Shown: positions 52,074-60,651, numbered from the stretch's first letter. The stretch is 64,000 nucleotides of DNA from Streptomyces canus (GCF_030815415.1 NZ_JAUSWW010000001.1:6262001-6326000); one strand, 5' to 3'. Made by a program: numbers and translations. The notes: a model not told the origin generated them from the letters alone.

Positions 52074-52660
52074 CTGCTGACGTCGTAGACCTTAGCATCC
52101 TGATCGGCGGGAGGAAAAATCGATATCCGCACGGCAGCGCGGGCTGCCCGTACGGCCGCCCACAGCAGGATTTCGGGGCCCGGCAGCAAGGGGTGACGGG
52201 TGTCGGGGGCGACGAGCCAGCGGCTGTCGAACGGGGTCGGGGCGGCATCCGTCGGCCATGGGGCGGGGACGGTCACCGCGTCTCCGGCGCCATGGCACAG
52301 CAACGGCGGAACCGCTCCCGTACGGCCGAACTCCTCCCACCGCAGCAGCGAGGGCAGCCGATGCGCCGTGCCCGGCGCGGCGAACAGCAGGGTCCGCCCA
52401 CGGAACACCGCGACCGGCCCCGAGCCCGGCCCCTCGCCCCACAGCCGGTCGAGCATCCGGCGCCCGAAGATCGCGGGCACGCTGACGACGTCGAAGGCGG
52501 TACCGCAGGGCAGGACGACCGGCGCGTCCGGCCGGTCCCTCCACAGGGCCAGCGTGCTCCGCGGATACGTTCCTGCCGAGGCGAGCCACTCCGCCCCGTC
52601 CGTGGTGACGCCGTAGACGTCGGAACGGCCGGCGAAGAGCTCCTTGCGTGTGTCGCTCAT
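52064..52660 (-). CDS. Prim-Pol-like (bifunctional primase/polymerase N-terminal) protein
   Basis: A 198-residue protein resembling a Streptomyces family annotated as bifunctional DNA primase/polymerase N-terminal domain (AEWLASAGTYPRSTLALWRDRP, VVLPCGTAFDVVSVPAIFGRRMLDRLW, SGPVAVFRGRTLLFAAPGTAHRLPSLLRWEEF, PPLLCHGAGDAVTVP). I see no convincing catalytic acid triad, so polymerase activity is doubtful. ATG 52660. Its stop codon is the TAG inside tRNA-Lys, so transcripts run into the tRNA. Confidence 0.75.
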   Translation of the reverse strand: MSDTRKELFAGRSDVYGVTTDGAEWLASAGTYPRSTLALWRDRPDAPVVLPCGTAFDVVSVPAIFGRRMLDRLWGEGPGSGPVAVFRGRTLLFAAPGTAHRLPSLLRWEEFGRTGAVPPLLCHGAGDAVTVPAPWPTDAAPTPFDSRWLVAPDTRHPLLPGPEILLWAAVRAARAAVRISIFPPADQDAKVYDVSRRR

Positions 52661-52749
52661 GCCTCAAGGTGTACCGGGTGTGAGCGTGCCGTTTCGGAGG
52701 GTTGCCGGAAACCCGGACAGGGGAGGGCGCGGGGGAGTATCTTGCTCGC

Positions 52750-52763
52750 CTGGCATATGCCAG
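52750..52763. promoter_or_regulatory. palindrome CTGGCATATGCCAG
   Basis: Perfect 14-bp palindrome in the 107-bp gap between the genes at 52064 and 52768. It shares its 12-bp core with the site upstream of the IclR gene at 37945. Confidence 0.45.
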
Positions 52764-52767
52764 AGCT

Positions 52768-53133
52768 TTACGCAGGGTCGATAGTGCCCCTGCCCTCGGC
52801 ACCCCGCATCAGGTCCCGGCCGAACTCGATCATCTTCTTGGCATAGTCCTCGGTCCACTCGGCCCGTTCCGCGATGTCCGCCGCCGTCAGCCGGTCGAAC
52901 CGCCGCGGGTCCGCCAGCTGGGCCGCCGCGAGCGCCTGGAACTCCACGGCACGGTCCGTCGCCGCCCGGAAGGCATGCGTCAGCTCCGTCGCCCGGGCCA
53001 GCAGCGCCCGGGGGTCGTCGATGGACTCCAGGTCGAAGAAGTGCTCCGGATCGGAGGCCACCTCCGCGGGCTCGAAGAGCAGGGGCGCGGGGCGTAGCCG
53101 CGGTTCGTGCCGACGCGGCGTGGGCTCCGCCAT
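52768..53133 (-). CDS. conserved Streptomyces hypothetical protein
   Basis: A 121-residue, mostly helical protein; residues 80-105 (RLTAADIAERAEWTEDYAKKMIEF) look like a helix-turn-helix. Proline/arginine-rich N-terminus. ATG 53133 was chosen over a frame 33 codons longer because of an AGGAGGAGAAG site upstream. No function recognised. Lies downstream of the nuclease/helicase operon but separated from it by a duplicated fragment. Confidence 0.6.
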   Translation of the reverse strand: MAEPTPRRHEPRLRPAPLLFEPAEVASDPEHFFDLESIDDPRALLARATELTHAFRAATDRAVEFQALAAAQLADPRRFDRLTAADIAERAEWTEDYAKKMIEFGRDLMRGAEGRGTIDPA

Positions 53134-53228
53134 GTCTTCTCCTCCTCGTACGTTGCCGATGACCCGCCTGTCGGGAGTGGGCCGTCGTCCATTGTCTCGT
53201 GGCCGCGCAAGAGCGCGGCAAAGGCAGC

Positions 53229-53301
53229 TCAAGGCCTCCAGGTCACCTTGTGTTCCGCGAGACGCGCCAGCACCGCGTGGTTCGCCTCCCAGCCGTCGGG
53301 G
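53229..53301 (-). pseudogene. duplicated 3'-end fragment of the helicase gene
   Basis: 51 bp (53251-53301) match 53421-53471 with one mismatch, and the encoded end SPDGWEANHAVLARLAEHKVTWRP mirrors the helicase C-terminus FPDGWEANHAVLARLAEHRVGWRP. Sequence upstream of it is unrelated. It is the stub of a second, deleted paralogue or of a partial tandem duplication. Confidence 0.75.
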
Positions 53302-53398
53302 CTGTATTCATCAGCCGCCTCCGGCGGTGTGCCGGACTCCGTCCGGCGAGGGGCGGCACTGCCCTCGCCGCCTGCCGCACAGGTGCTGTAGCGGCACC

Positions 53399-54733
53399 TC
53401 AAGGACGCCACCCGACTCGGTGTTCCGCCAGACGCGCCAGCACCGCGTGGTTCGCCTCCCAGCCGTCGGGGAACTTCACCACCGTCCCCAGCTGCACCGG
53501 CTCCGTCGACGGATAGTCGTCCAGCAGCTCGCTCACCCCCGCCCGGCAGACCACGATGCACGCGTGCCGGTGGCGGGAGGCGAGGACGCAGAGGCGGCCT
53601 GTCTCCAGGTGGAAGGCGGTGGCGTCGGGGCGGCCGGAGAGCGGGTGCAGGACGACCGTGACGTCGTACTCGCGGCCCTGGAGACGGTTCGCCGTGTCGA
53701 CCGTCACCTCCGTGACGCCCAGCTCGGCCAGGGCCGCGCGGACGGCCGCCGCCTGGTCGCGGTGGGCCGTGCCGACGGCGACACGGTCGGCGGTGAGGGG
53801 CGCCGGGTCCGGTGAGCGCTCCGAGGTCGCCGCGCCACCCCGGTCCAGCAGCCGGCGCACGACCGTGGCCACCGCCCGCACCGCCTCCGGATCGGTGCGC
53901 GGAGTGTGCCGCGCGGGCAGCTCCAGCAGGCCCCAGCCCGACCGAGCCGCCTCGTCGATCACCCGGTCGGGACCGGAGCCGTCCGACGCGACCGCGAAGG
54001 CGAGGCTCCGGTCGCCGTGGTCCGTGCCGCTGCGGAACGGCGTGAACGGGTAGAACGCGTCGGAGACCAGCTGTGCCGCCGACGCCGGGAGCCGCCAGGA
54101 CACCGGGAGGCGGTGCTGCGGCAGCTCAGGATTGTGGGCCAGCAGGGTCGTCACCGCCGACGCCGACGGGTCGTACGACAGCCCCGCCCACTGCTCGCTG
54201 CCCACGATCGCGAAGGGGTCCAGCTGCCCCGGGTCGCCCACGAACAGCGCCCGCTCGAACAACCCCGCCACGGCCAGCAGCGAGTCCGAGCGCATCTGGT
54301 ACGCCTCGTCGACGATCGCGTGCTGCCACGGCTCGTCGACCTTGACGTGCGCCCACTTCGCGGCGGTGGACAGGGTGACCGGGAGACCGGCCAGGTCCGC
54401 CGGCTTCGCCGACTTCCGTACGTTCGTCAGCTCGTCCAGCGCCTTGTCGTACGCGTCCGTGTCACTGCTGTGCAGACGGCCGACCGGCAGCTCCGGGTTC
54501 TTCTCCGCGAGCCGCAGCACCAGATCGTCGACCTGGGCGTTGGTCTGTGCGACGACCATCAGCGGGCGCCCCGCCTCGGCCAGTTCGAGCGCCGCGCGGA
54601 CGACGAGCGTGGACTTGCCGGCGCCGGGCGGGGAGTCGACGACGACACCGCGCCTGTCACTGTGCAGGGTGTCGTGGAGGATCGCGTCGGTGGCCTGCGC
54701 GGCGGCCGTACCCGGGTCGAAGACCGTGGTCAC
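53399..54733 (-). CDS. Upf1/Dna2-type SF1 helicase
   Basis: A 444-residue helicase. Motif I is PPGAGKST (35-42), Ia AQTNAQVDDL, II VDEAYQ (141-146), III VGDPGQLDPF (165-173), V/VI TVDTANRLQGREYDVTVV and LASRHRHACIVV. These are the signatures of the SF1B Upf1/Dna2 group. It starts with GTG overlapping the stop of the middle gene (GTGA), so translation is coupled. With the nuclease two genes upstream it would form the two activities that are fused in Dna2. Confidence 0.87.
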   Translation of the reverse strand: MTTVFDPGTAAAQATDAILHDTLHSDRRGVVVDSPPGAGKSTLVVRAALELAEAGRPLMVVAQTNAQVDDLVLRLAEKNPELPVGRLHSSDTDAYDKALDELTNVRKSAKPADLAGLPVTLSTAAKWAHVKVDEPWQHAIVDEAYQMRSDSLLAVAGLFERALFVGDPGQLDPFAIVGSEQWAGLSYDPSASAVTTLLAHNPELPQHRLPVSWRLPASAAQLVSDAFYPFTPFRSGTDHGDRSLAFAVASDGSGPDRVIDEAARSGWGLLELPARHTPRTDPEAVRAVATVVRRLLDRGGAATSERSPDPAPLTADRVAVGTAHRDQAAAVRAALAELGVTEVTVDTANRLQGREYDVTVVLHPLSGRPDATAFHLETGRLCVLASRHRHACIVVCRAGVSELLDDYPSTEPVQLGTVVKFPDGWEANHAVLARLAEHRVGWRP

Positions 54734-56331
54734 AGAACATCCTCCTCGGTCATGCGGTCGGCGGTCTCCGTGACCGCCTCGCCGGGCGGTCCGCCGTGCG
54801 TCCAGGGCGTGGCCTCCGGGTCGGGCAGCTTCGCGCCGCCGCGCTGCTCGTGCTCGAAGAGGGTGAAGCAGAGCCGGTCGCCCTTCTCCGGCACGGACCC
54901 GGTCTCGGGCTCCTTGCCACGGCCCATCTTGTCGAGGATCCGCAGGACGATCAGGGCGGCCTCCTCTCCCTCGCTCTCGTATCCGACGAACTCGGCCGTC
55001 TGCGGCTTGCCGCCCAGCGAGCGGTACACCTTCACGCGCTCCCCGAGATAGGGCCGGTCGTCGGTGCGGACCGTGACGAGCGGGCGCGGGCTGGGCCGCT
55101 TGCCCTCGCTGTACGTCATCACGACGTCCGTGACCTCGCCCGCGAACGCCTCTCCGGACAGTCGCCGCCCCGCCATCACCAGCGGGTCGTCCAGGGCCTC
55201 CTGCGCCTCCAGACGGGCCTGCTCGCGCTCACGCGTGGCGAGCTTGTTGGCGGCGGTGACCGCGTCGTCGCGGCGCGGCTGCGGGGGCTCGCCGGCCAGG
55301 ACACGGTCGCGGTGGCTGGTGAAGGACCAGCGGTCCCGGGTCCAGCGCTCCTCGACGCGCGCGCCCTCGGGCAGCGTCCGCAGCAGATCCAGGCCCCGCC
55401 ACACCGCGTCCCAGGTGGGCCGGGTCCGGCTCTCGACCAGCTTCCTGATCTCCCGCTCGGCGGTGGTGAGTTCCCCGAGCCGGTCGTCCGCCTCCAGTCC
55501 GTCCTCGGCGGCGGCGAGGGCGGTACGCGCGCGGTCGTAGCGCTCGATGGCCGGGGCGAGCAGTTTGTTGTCGAACGCCGGGTCGGTGGCGGGACCGGCC
55601 GGCGGGTGCAGCAGCTGCCCCTTCGCATCCCGGCCGAGCTCGGCCTCCAGGGCGGCCTCGGCGCCGGTCGTGCCCTCCGGCGGGTCGATCCAGGCGAGCA
55701 GCGCGCCCAGGTGCTGGTCCTCCAGGGTGGACTGGCCGGTCGCCCAGTGCCGGGACAGGACCTCCGTCGCGGCGAGCAGCAGGGAGGAGCCGGGGACCCG
55801 CGCCCGCTCCCCGAAGTGGGTCAGCCACCGGCCCAGCAACGGCACGCGCGGTGGTGCGGGATGCGGGGACTCGGGGTCCTGCTCGGCCGTACGCCGAAAA
55901 CGCATCGAGCGTCCCAGCAGCCGTACGAGGTCGATGCCCGCGCGGCTCGGCACGATCAGCTGCGGGGCGTCCGCGCACAGCTCGACCTCGACCTTGACCC
56001 GCTTGCCGGTCTCCGGATCGGTCTCGCTGCGCTCGGCCGCCTCGACGGCCTCCGCGCAGGTGTCGATGCACGGCAGCACGATGTCCGCGAGCTCGGCCAG
56101 GAACGCGAACCGCAGATCGCGGTCGCGCGGCTGCGGTACGACGAGGAGGCGCGGGGCGTCCCGGTCGGTGCCGACGAGCGCGCCGAGCGGGGCGCCGGCC
56201 TCACCGGCGGTGGTGAGCGGCACGAGGACGAGGGGGCGGTCGGAGAGGTGCCGGTGCCGGACGGTGGCGGAGGGCTGGGCGCGGCCGGTGGTGACGGCTT
56301 CCAGGCGGGCGAGGGTGGTGATCAGTGACAT
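54730..56331 (-). CDS. conserved protein of unknown fold, helicase/nuclease operon
   Basis: A 533-residue protein I do not recognise. N-terminal alpha/beta part (1-200), a charged helical middle with coiled-coil character (about 270-400; YDRARTALAAAEDGLEADDRLGEL, TAANKLATREREQARLEAQEAL), and a beta-rich C-terminal part (about 405-500; GEVTDVVMTYSEGKRPSPRPLVTVRTDD, RVKVYRS, AEFVGYESEG). That last part recalls the beta-barrel inserted before the motor in Upf1/Dna2 helicases. It overlaps the nuclease gene by 10 bp and the helicase gene by 4 bp. Confidence 0.75.
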   Translation of the reverse strand: MSLITTLARLEAVTTGRAQPSATVRHRHLSDRPLVLVPLTTAGEAGAPLGALVGTDRDAPRLLVVPQPRDRDLRFAFLAELADIVLPCIDTCAEAVEAAERSETDPETGKRVKVEVELCADAPQLIVPSRAGIDLVRLLGRSMRFRRTAEQDPESPHPAPPRVPLLGRWLTHFGERARVPGSSLLLAATEVLSRHWATGQSTLEDQHLGALLAWIDPPEGTTGAEAALEAELGRDAKGQLLHPPAGPATDPAFDNKLLAPAIERYDRARTALAAAEDGLEADDRLGELTTAEREIRKLVESRTRPTWDAVWRGLDLLRTLPEGARVEERWTRDRWSFTSHRDRVLAGEPPQPRRDDAVTAANKLATREREQARLEAQEALDDPLVMAGRRLSGEAFAGEVTDVVMTYSEGKRPSPRPLVTVRTDDRPYLGERVKVYRSLGGKPQTAEFVGYESEGEEAALIVLRILDKMGRGKEPETGSVPEKGDRLCFTLFEHEQRGGAKLPDPEATPWTHGGPPGEAVTETADRMTEEDVL

Positions 56332-57542
56332 GCCGGTGCCTCCGGCGCGGTCGCCCCCGGCGCCAGGGCGCTCAGCGCCTCGGCCCGCAGCCGCGCGGCT
56401 CTGCGCAGGGCGGCCACCGCCGGGTCCTCGGCGTCCCCGCCCTCTCCCCGGGCCGCGGCCAGGACGTCCGACACGGTGGTCAGGCCGCCGAGCTCGGCCC
56501 GCACGGACCGGCCCAGGGACGTCACCGCGCCCGCCGCGCGGGAGCGGTCACGGCAGTGGAAGGCCAGCTCGCACGCGGCCAGGCACTCGGGCGCGTACGT
56601 CGCCGGGACCGACTCGACGGCCGCCGTCAGCTCCTCGGCGGGCCGGGCGGGGTCGAAACAGGTGCCCTCGGGGAGCATCTCGGCGATGTCCTGGACACGG
56701 GTGAGACGGGCCAGCTGGCGGCCGGTCACCGCCCGCTGCTTGCGGATGTCGACGGCGGAGGCGGTGGGCAGGTTGGAGAAGTCCTTGGGGCAGACGAGAA
56801 GCACCCGGTCGCGCACTTCGGGCGCGGGGGCGCTTTCCTGGGTGAGACGCGCCGCGACCTGCTCCAGCGCCAGCACGTACACCGCCGCCTGCCGCGCCGC
56901 CGCGCCCACCTTCGCCGGGTCCGCCGAACCGTCCAGCATCGGGAAGGACTTGATCTCCACGACCGTCCATGTGCCGTCGGGGTGCACGACCACCGCGTCC
57001 GGCTCCAGGAAGGCGGGGGAGCCCGCGACGTCCAGCGCGAGCATCGGGTGGTCGAGCAGGGTCCACTCGCCGGCCGCCTCGGTGGCCTCGCGCAGCGCCA
57101 GCGCCGTCCGGGCCGTGCGTCCCTCGGGGCCGATCGCGGTCAGCTCCGGCACCCGCGCGTGGGCGGGCGGCTCGGCGGACCGGTCCAGCCGCTCGTGGAC
57201 CAGGCGCAGCAACTCCGCGCCGCCGTCCGCCTTGACCTTCGCCTCGAACGCGTTGCCCCGGGTGAGCGCGAACTGCGACTGACCGAACGCCGACGGCGAG
57301 CCGAGCGCGCCCGCCAGCGCCGCCTTGTTCACCCCGGCGCCGTCCAGGATCGCGCGCCGTCTGCAGCCCGGGTTCGCGGCGAGGGCGGCCAGGGCGCGGG
57401 CATCCAGCGCCTTGGCCGGTACGTCGGGACCGCGCAGCTCAGCGAGCTGTTGCCGGAGCGCCGTCCCCCGCTTCCGAGGGGGAGGCACTCGGCTCGGCTC
57501 CTGGTGCGAACCGTGTCTCGCGCTGCCGTGGAATTCGCTCAC
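56322..57542 (-). CDS. RecB-family PD-(D/E)XK nuclease with Cas4/AddB-like cysteines
   Basis: A 406-residue nuclease. Visible motifs: RGNAFE (95-100), D182 in EPDAVVV, E196-I-K198 in VVEIKSF, and QAAVY (218-222), the RecB-family QxxxY. Four cysteines are placed as in Cas4/AddB iron-sulfur nucleases: C60 (NPGCRRRAIL) before the core and C320, C324, C330 (CLAACELAFHC) after it. GTG 57542 gives the longest plausible protein; GTG 57488 has a better GGAG site. Both overlap the PAP2 gene in another frame. First gene of the three-gene operon. Confidence 0.85.
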   Translation of the reverse strand: MSEFHGSARHGSHQEPSRVPPPRKRGTALRQQLAELRGPDVPAKALDARALAALAANPGCRRRAILDGAGVNKAALAGALGSPSAFGQSQFALTRGNAFEAKVKADGGAELLRLVHERLDRSAEPPAHARVPELTAIGPEGRTARTALALREATEAAGEWTLLDHPMLALDVAGSPAFLEPDAVVVHPDGTWTVVEIKSFPMLDGSADPAKVGAAARQAAVYVLALEQVAARLTQESAPAPEVRDRVLLVCPKDFSNLPTASAVDIRKQRAVTGRQLARLTRVQDIAEMLPEGTCFDPARPAEELTAAVESVPATYAPECLAACELAFHCRDRSRAAGAVTSLGRSVRAELGGLTTVSDVLAAARGEGGDAEDPAVAALRRAARLRAEALSALAPGATAPEAPACH

Positions 57543-58392
57543 CCGCGGAAGTCTGGCATCCGGCACTGACAATTGAGGCCTGTGCGGCGGGAGTGCTCGC
57601 CGCGGCAGGCGCGAAGACGACCGCCGTGCGCGCCTTGAACCGGTCCGCGCCGCGCAGCACCAACGGCGCGAGCAGCAGCCCGACACCCATGACGGCGGCG
57701 CCCGCGACCGCGTCCAGGAAGTAGTGGTTGGCGGTGCCCATCACCACGATCGTGGTGATCAGCGGGTAGGCGACACCCAGAGCCTTCGTCGTACGCGTGC
57801 CGCCGTAGCGCCACAGCATGACTCCGCACCACAGGGCCCAGCCCACATGCAGGCTCGGCATGGCCGCGTACTGGTTCGTCATGCCGCCCATGCCCCGCGG
57901 CGCGCTCGCCTCGCCGCCCCACCAGCCGTACGAGCTGTACTGGGCCATCGTGTCGACGAAGCCGTAGCTCTCCGACAGCAGCCGGGGCGGGCAGGTCGGC
58001 AGCAGGGTGAAGCCGATCAGGCCGATGAACGTCGAGGTCATCAGCCAGGTGCGGGCCGCGCGGTAGAGCGCCGTGCGGGACCGGAAGAGCCAGATCAGGA
58101 TCGCCGGGGTGACCAGGTAGTGCAGTGACGCGTACCAGAAGTCGGCCGGTACGCCGATCCAGGTCTGGCTGGTGAACAGGCGGTTGAGCGGGTGCTCCGC
58201 GTTGATGTGGAGGAACTTCTCCACCTTCAGGATCGCCAGACCGTGGTCGACGGCGTGCGTGACGTCGCCCCGAGCGAGGAGCCGGCCCGCCGAGTAGCAG
58301 GCGTACACCAGGACGAGCAGCGGCAGCTCCGTCCACCAGCGCAGACGGGTTTGCGAGGCAGCCTCGATGCCTGGTGTCTCGGCGTGCGGCAT
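57439..58392 (-). CDS. PAP2-family membrane phosphatase
   Basis: A 317-residue membrane enzyme with six helices. Motifs: PPRLL, AAMPSLHVGWALW (motif 2) and GTANHYFLDAVAGA (motif 3), as in actinobacterial PAP2/AUR1-like phosphatidylinositol-type transferases. The catalytic loop faces outside. The last 35 residues are polar and overlap the start of the nuclease gene by about 104 bp. ATG 58392. Confidence 0.88.
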   Translation of the reverse strand: MPHAETPGIEAASQTRLRWWTELPLLVLVYACYSAGRLLARGDVTHAVDHGLAILKVEKFLHINAEHPLNRLFTSQTWIGVPADFWYASLHYLVTPAILIWLFRSRTALYRAARTWLMTSTFIGLIGFTLLPTCPPRLLSESYGFVDTMAQYSSYGWWGGEASAPRGMGGMTNQYAAMPSLHVGWALWCGVMLWRYGGTRTTKALGVAYPLITTIVVMGTANHYFLDAVAGAAVMGVGLLLAPLVLRGADRFKARTAVVFAPAAASTPAAQASIVSAGCQTSAGERIPRQRETRFAPGAEPSASPSEAGDGAPATAR

Positions 58393-58582
58393 CCGATCGC
58401 CTCCCCCTTCTTGTTGCGGCGTCCGGTTGCCCGGTCTTACCACTTTACGGTGTATGTGTTCGCCCTCGTCGAGGGCCCCCGGCCCTCTAGGACGCTGAGA
58501 TCGCCCGCCGGGTTGCCCCCGCACAGGGTGCGGGATGATGGGTGCGGCCCGCCCGCATTTTCCTTGAAAGGTCCCTCCGCTC

Positions 58583-59179
58583 ATGGCACCGCGCATCCTG
58601 CTGGCCCGGCACGGACAGACCGAATGGTCGCTGGTCGGGAAACATACCGGCAGGACCGATGTGCCGCTCCTGGAGGAGGGGCGCAGAGGCGCCAAACTAC
58701 TCGGTGAGCGGCTGCACCGGGCGCCGCTCGACGGTCTGCCCGGGGTCGAGGTGCGCACCAGCCCGCTGGCACGCGCGCGTGAGACGTGCGAGATCGCCGG
58801 ATTCAAGGAGCGCGCGAGCGAGTGGGACACGCTCCTGGAGTGGGACTACGGCGCGTACGAGGGCATGACCCCGGCCGACATCCACGCCGTCCGCCCCGGC
58901 TGGCTCATCTGGCGCGACGGGGTGCCCGGGGGCGAGACGCTCGCCGAGGTGACGGCCCGCTCGGACGAGGTGGTCGCCTGGGCCCGCGCGGCGGACCGGG
59001 ACGTCCTGGTCTTCGCGCACGGGCACATCCTGCGGTCCATAGGCGCACGCTGGCTGGGCCTGCCGCTCGACTTCGCCGCGCGGATCCGGCTGAACCCGAC
59101 GTCGCTGTCGGTCCTGGGCTGGGCCTACGGCGAGCCGGCGATCGAGAGCTGGAACGACCTGGGGCATCTGGCGGGCTAG
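58583..59179 (+). CDS. histidine phosphatase (phosphoglycerate-mutase-like)
   Basis: A 198-residue branch-1 histidine phosphatase. RHGQTEW (catalytic His 10), RTSPLARARETCEIAG, the acid residue in EWDYGAYEGM, and FAHGHILRSIGARW (second His). Likely a small-molecule phosphatase; specificity unknown. ATG 58583 follows GAAAGG. Its last bases overlap the convergent regulator gene. Confidence 0.9.
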   Translation: MAPRILLARHGQTEWSLVGKHTGRTDVPLLEEGRRGAKLLGERLHRAPLDGLPGVEVRTSPLARARETCEIAGFKERASEWDTLLEWDYGAYEGMTPADIHAVRPGWLIWRDGVPGGETLAEVTARSDEVVAWARAADRDVLVFAHGHILRSIGARWLGLPLDFAARIRLNPTSLSVLGWAYGEPAIESWNDLGHLAG

Positions 59180-60651
59180 GCCGATCTCGGCACGCTCGCG
59201 TGCCGCTCCAGGAAGGTGGAGACCCCCGACGCCCTGCGGTGCGGCAGCAGCACCCGCGCCGTCCCCGCCAGCATCGACTGGATCCGCGACGACTGCACCT
59301 GGCCCAGCAGGTCCAGGACGCGCATCCCCGCCGCCGAAGCCTCGTCGGGCCGGCCGCCACGGGCCAGGTCGTCCGCCAGTTCGGCCGTGTACAGGGCGAT
59401 GTTCCGGCTGAAGTGGGGGTCCTGCAACTCGGCCGCGCGGTGCGCGTGGCGGGCCGCCCGCGGCCAGTCGCCCAGCGTCGACCAGCACTGCGCCTCCAGG
59501 CCCTCCAGTTCGGCCTCGCCGTAGAAGCTCATCCACTCGGGGTCGGCGTCCGAGGGGCCACGGTCGAAGAGGGCCTGGGCGCGGGCCAGCGCCTGTTCGC
59601 AGCCGGTGCGGTCGGCGAGCCCCGCCCAGCCGCCCGCCTCGCGCAGCGCGAGCAGCGACATCAGCCGCGCGGAGCCCAGGGGACGTCCGACGCGCTGCGC
59701 GGCCTGCGCGGCGCGCAACGCCTCCCGCGGGCGCCCCGCGTCGCGCGCGAGGAACGCCGTGTTGCAGAAGGCGTGCGACTCCAGGGCGGCGTCACCGGTC
59801 ATCCGGGCGGTCGCGAGCGCCTCCGCGTAGTGCGAACGCGCGTCGTCGTACCGCCCCGAATCGTGCGCCAGCCAGCCCACCGAGATGGCGAGCTCACCCG
59901 CGCCCGAGTGCAGGCGGTCGGCGGTCGTCTGCCGGGTGGCTCCGGCGTCCAGCAGCGCGTAGGCGGCGCGCAGCGGCGTCGCCGCGCGCCGGTACAGTCC
60001 GTCGGCGCCGTGCCGGTCGTCCAGCAGCCGGATCCTGCGGACCGCTTCGTCCAGGGCGTCCACATCGCCCGCCCCCACCCGGCGGACGGGACGTCCCGCG
60101 GCCGCGGCGACGGGGGTCCCCCCGCCCGAGCCGAGTCGAGGGTGGGGGACGGTGAGCCCGATGGGGGTCAGTGAGGCGGCGGCCACCGTGGCGCCCCCGC
60201 CGGTCATGAATGCGCGACGCAGCACGTCGCTCTCCTCGTTGTCGTACGTCTCGTAGGGGTCCTGTGTGTCATACGGCTCGCTCGCCCCCCATGTCTCACC
60301 CGTGGCGTGCACGGGAGTCGAGACGCATGCCGGGGGCGCGACCTCGGTGGTGCGCGCCCCGCGTCCGCGTACGGACGAGCGGGGGGCGAACCCCAGGTCG
60401 GTGAGCGTGCGGCCGGGGAACATGTGCAGGAACACCCGCTCGTACGCGTAGTTGGGGCAGCGGATCTCACCCGCCTCGACCCGGCCCACATAGCGCGCGT
60501 CACAGCTGACCCGCTCGCCGATCTCGCGGGCGGCCCGTCGCACCGCCGCGGCGAACTCGGCCGGGGAGCGCTGTCCGCGCAGCTCCCGGAACGCGATGTT
60601 CGGCCGCGGTGGCCTGGGGTACTGGGACGAGGTCATCGTTGACGACGCCAT
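59176..60651 (-). CDS. NsdA-like regulator: HTH plus TPR repeats
   Basis: A 491-residue protein. N-terminal helix-turn-helix of the type AFRELRGQRSPAEFAAAVRRAAREIGERVSCDARYVGRVEAGEI (about 10-60), a disordered linker, a small hydrophobic patch (AFMTGGGATVAAASL near 135-150) and about eight TPR-like helices to the C-terminus. The layout is that of Streptomyces NsdA-type negative regulators of development and antibiotics; orthology is not shown. A palindromic repeat inserts GSGGGTP in frame near residue 165. ATG 60651 follows AGAGGA. Confidence 0.8.
   Translation of the reverse strand: MASSTMTSSQYPRPPRPNIAFRELRGQRSPAEFAAAVRRAAREIGERVSCDARYVGRVEAGEIRCPNYAYERVFLHMFPGRTLTDLGFAPRSSVRGRGARTTEVAPPACVSTPVHATGETWGASEPYDTQDPYETYDNEESDVLRRAFMTGGGATVAAASLTPIGLTVPHPRLGSGGGTPVAAAAGRPVRRVGAGDVDALDEAVRRIRLLDDRHGADGLYRRAATPLRAAYALLDAGATRQTTADRLHSGAGELAISVGWLAHDSGRYDDARSHYAEALATARMTGDAALESHAFCNTAFLARDAGRPREALRAAQAAQRVGRPLGSARLMSLLALREAGGWAGLADRTGCEQALARAQALFDRGPSDADPEWMSFYGEAELEGLEAQCWSTLGDWPRAARHAHRAAELQDPHFSRNIALYTAELADDLARGGRPDEASAAGMRVLDLLGQVQSSRIQSMLAGTARVLLPHRRASGVSTFLERHASVPRSA
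60110..60152. repeat. intragenic palindromic element
   Basis: GGGGGTCCCCCC and a longer imperfect stem (GTCCCCCCGCCC against GGGTGGGGGAC) lie in frame inside the TPR regulator, coding for PHPRLGSGGGTP. Same style as the element at 17150. Confidence 0.6.

Noticed and set aside
52064..52660. Active replication primase of a plasmid or phage
   Set aside because: The protein is a short chromosomal Streptomyces family member without a visible catalytic acid triad and with no replication genes around it.
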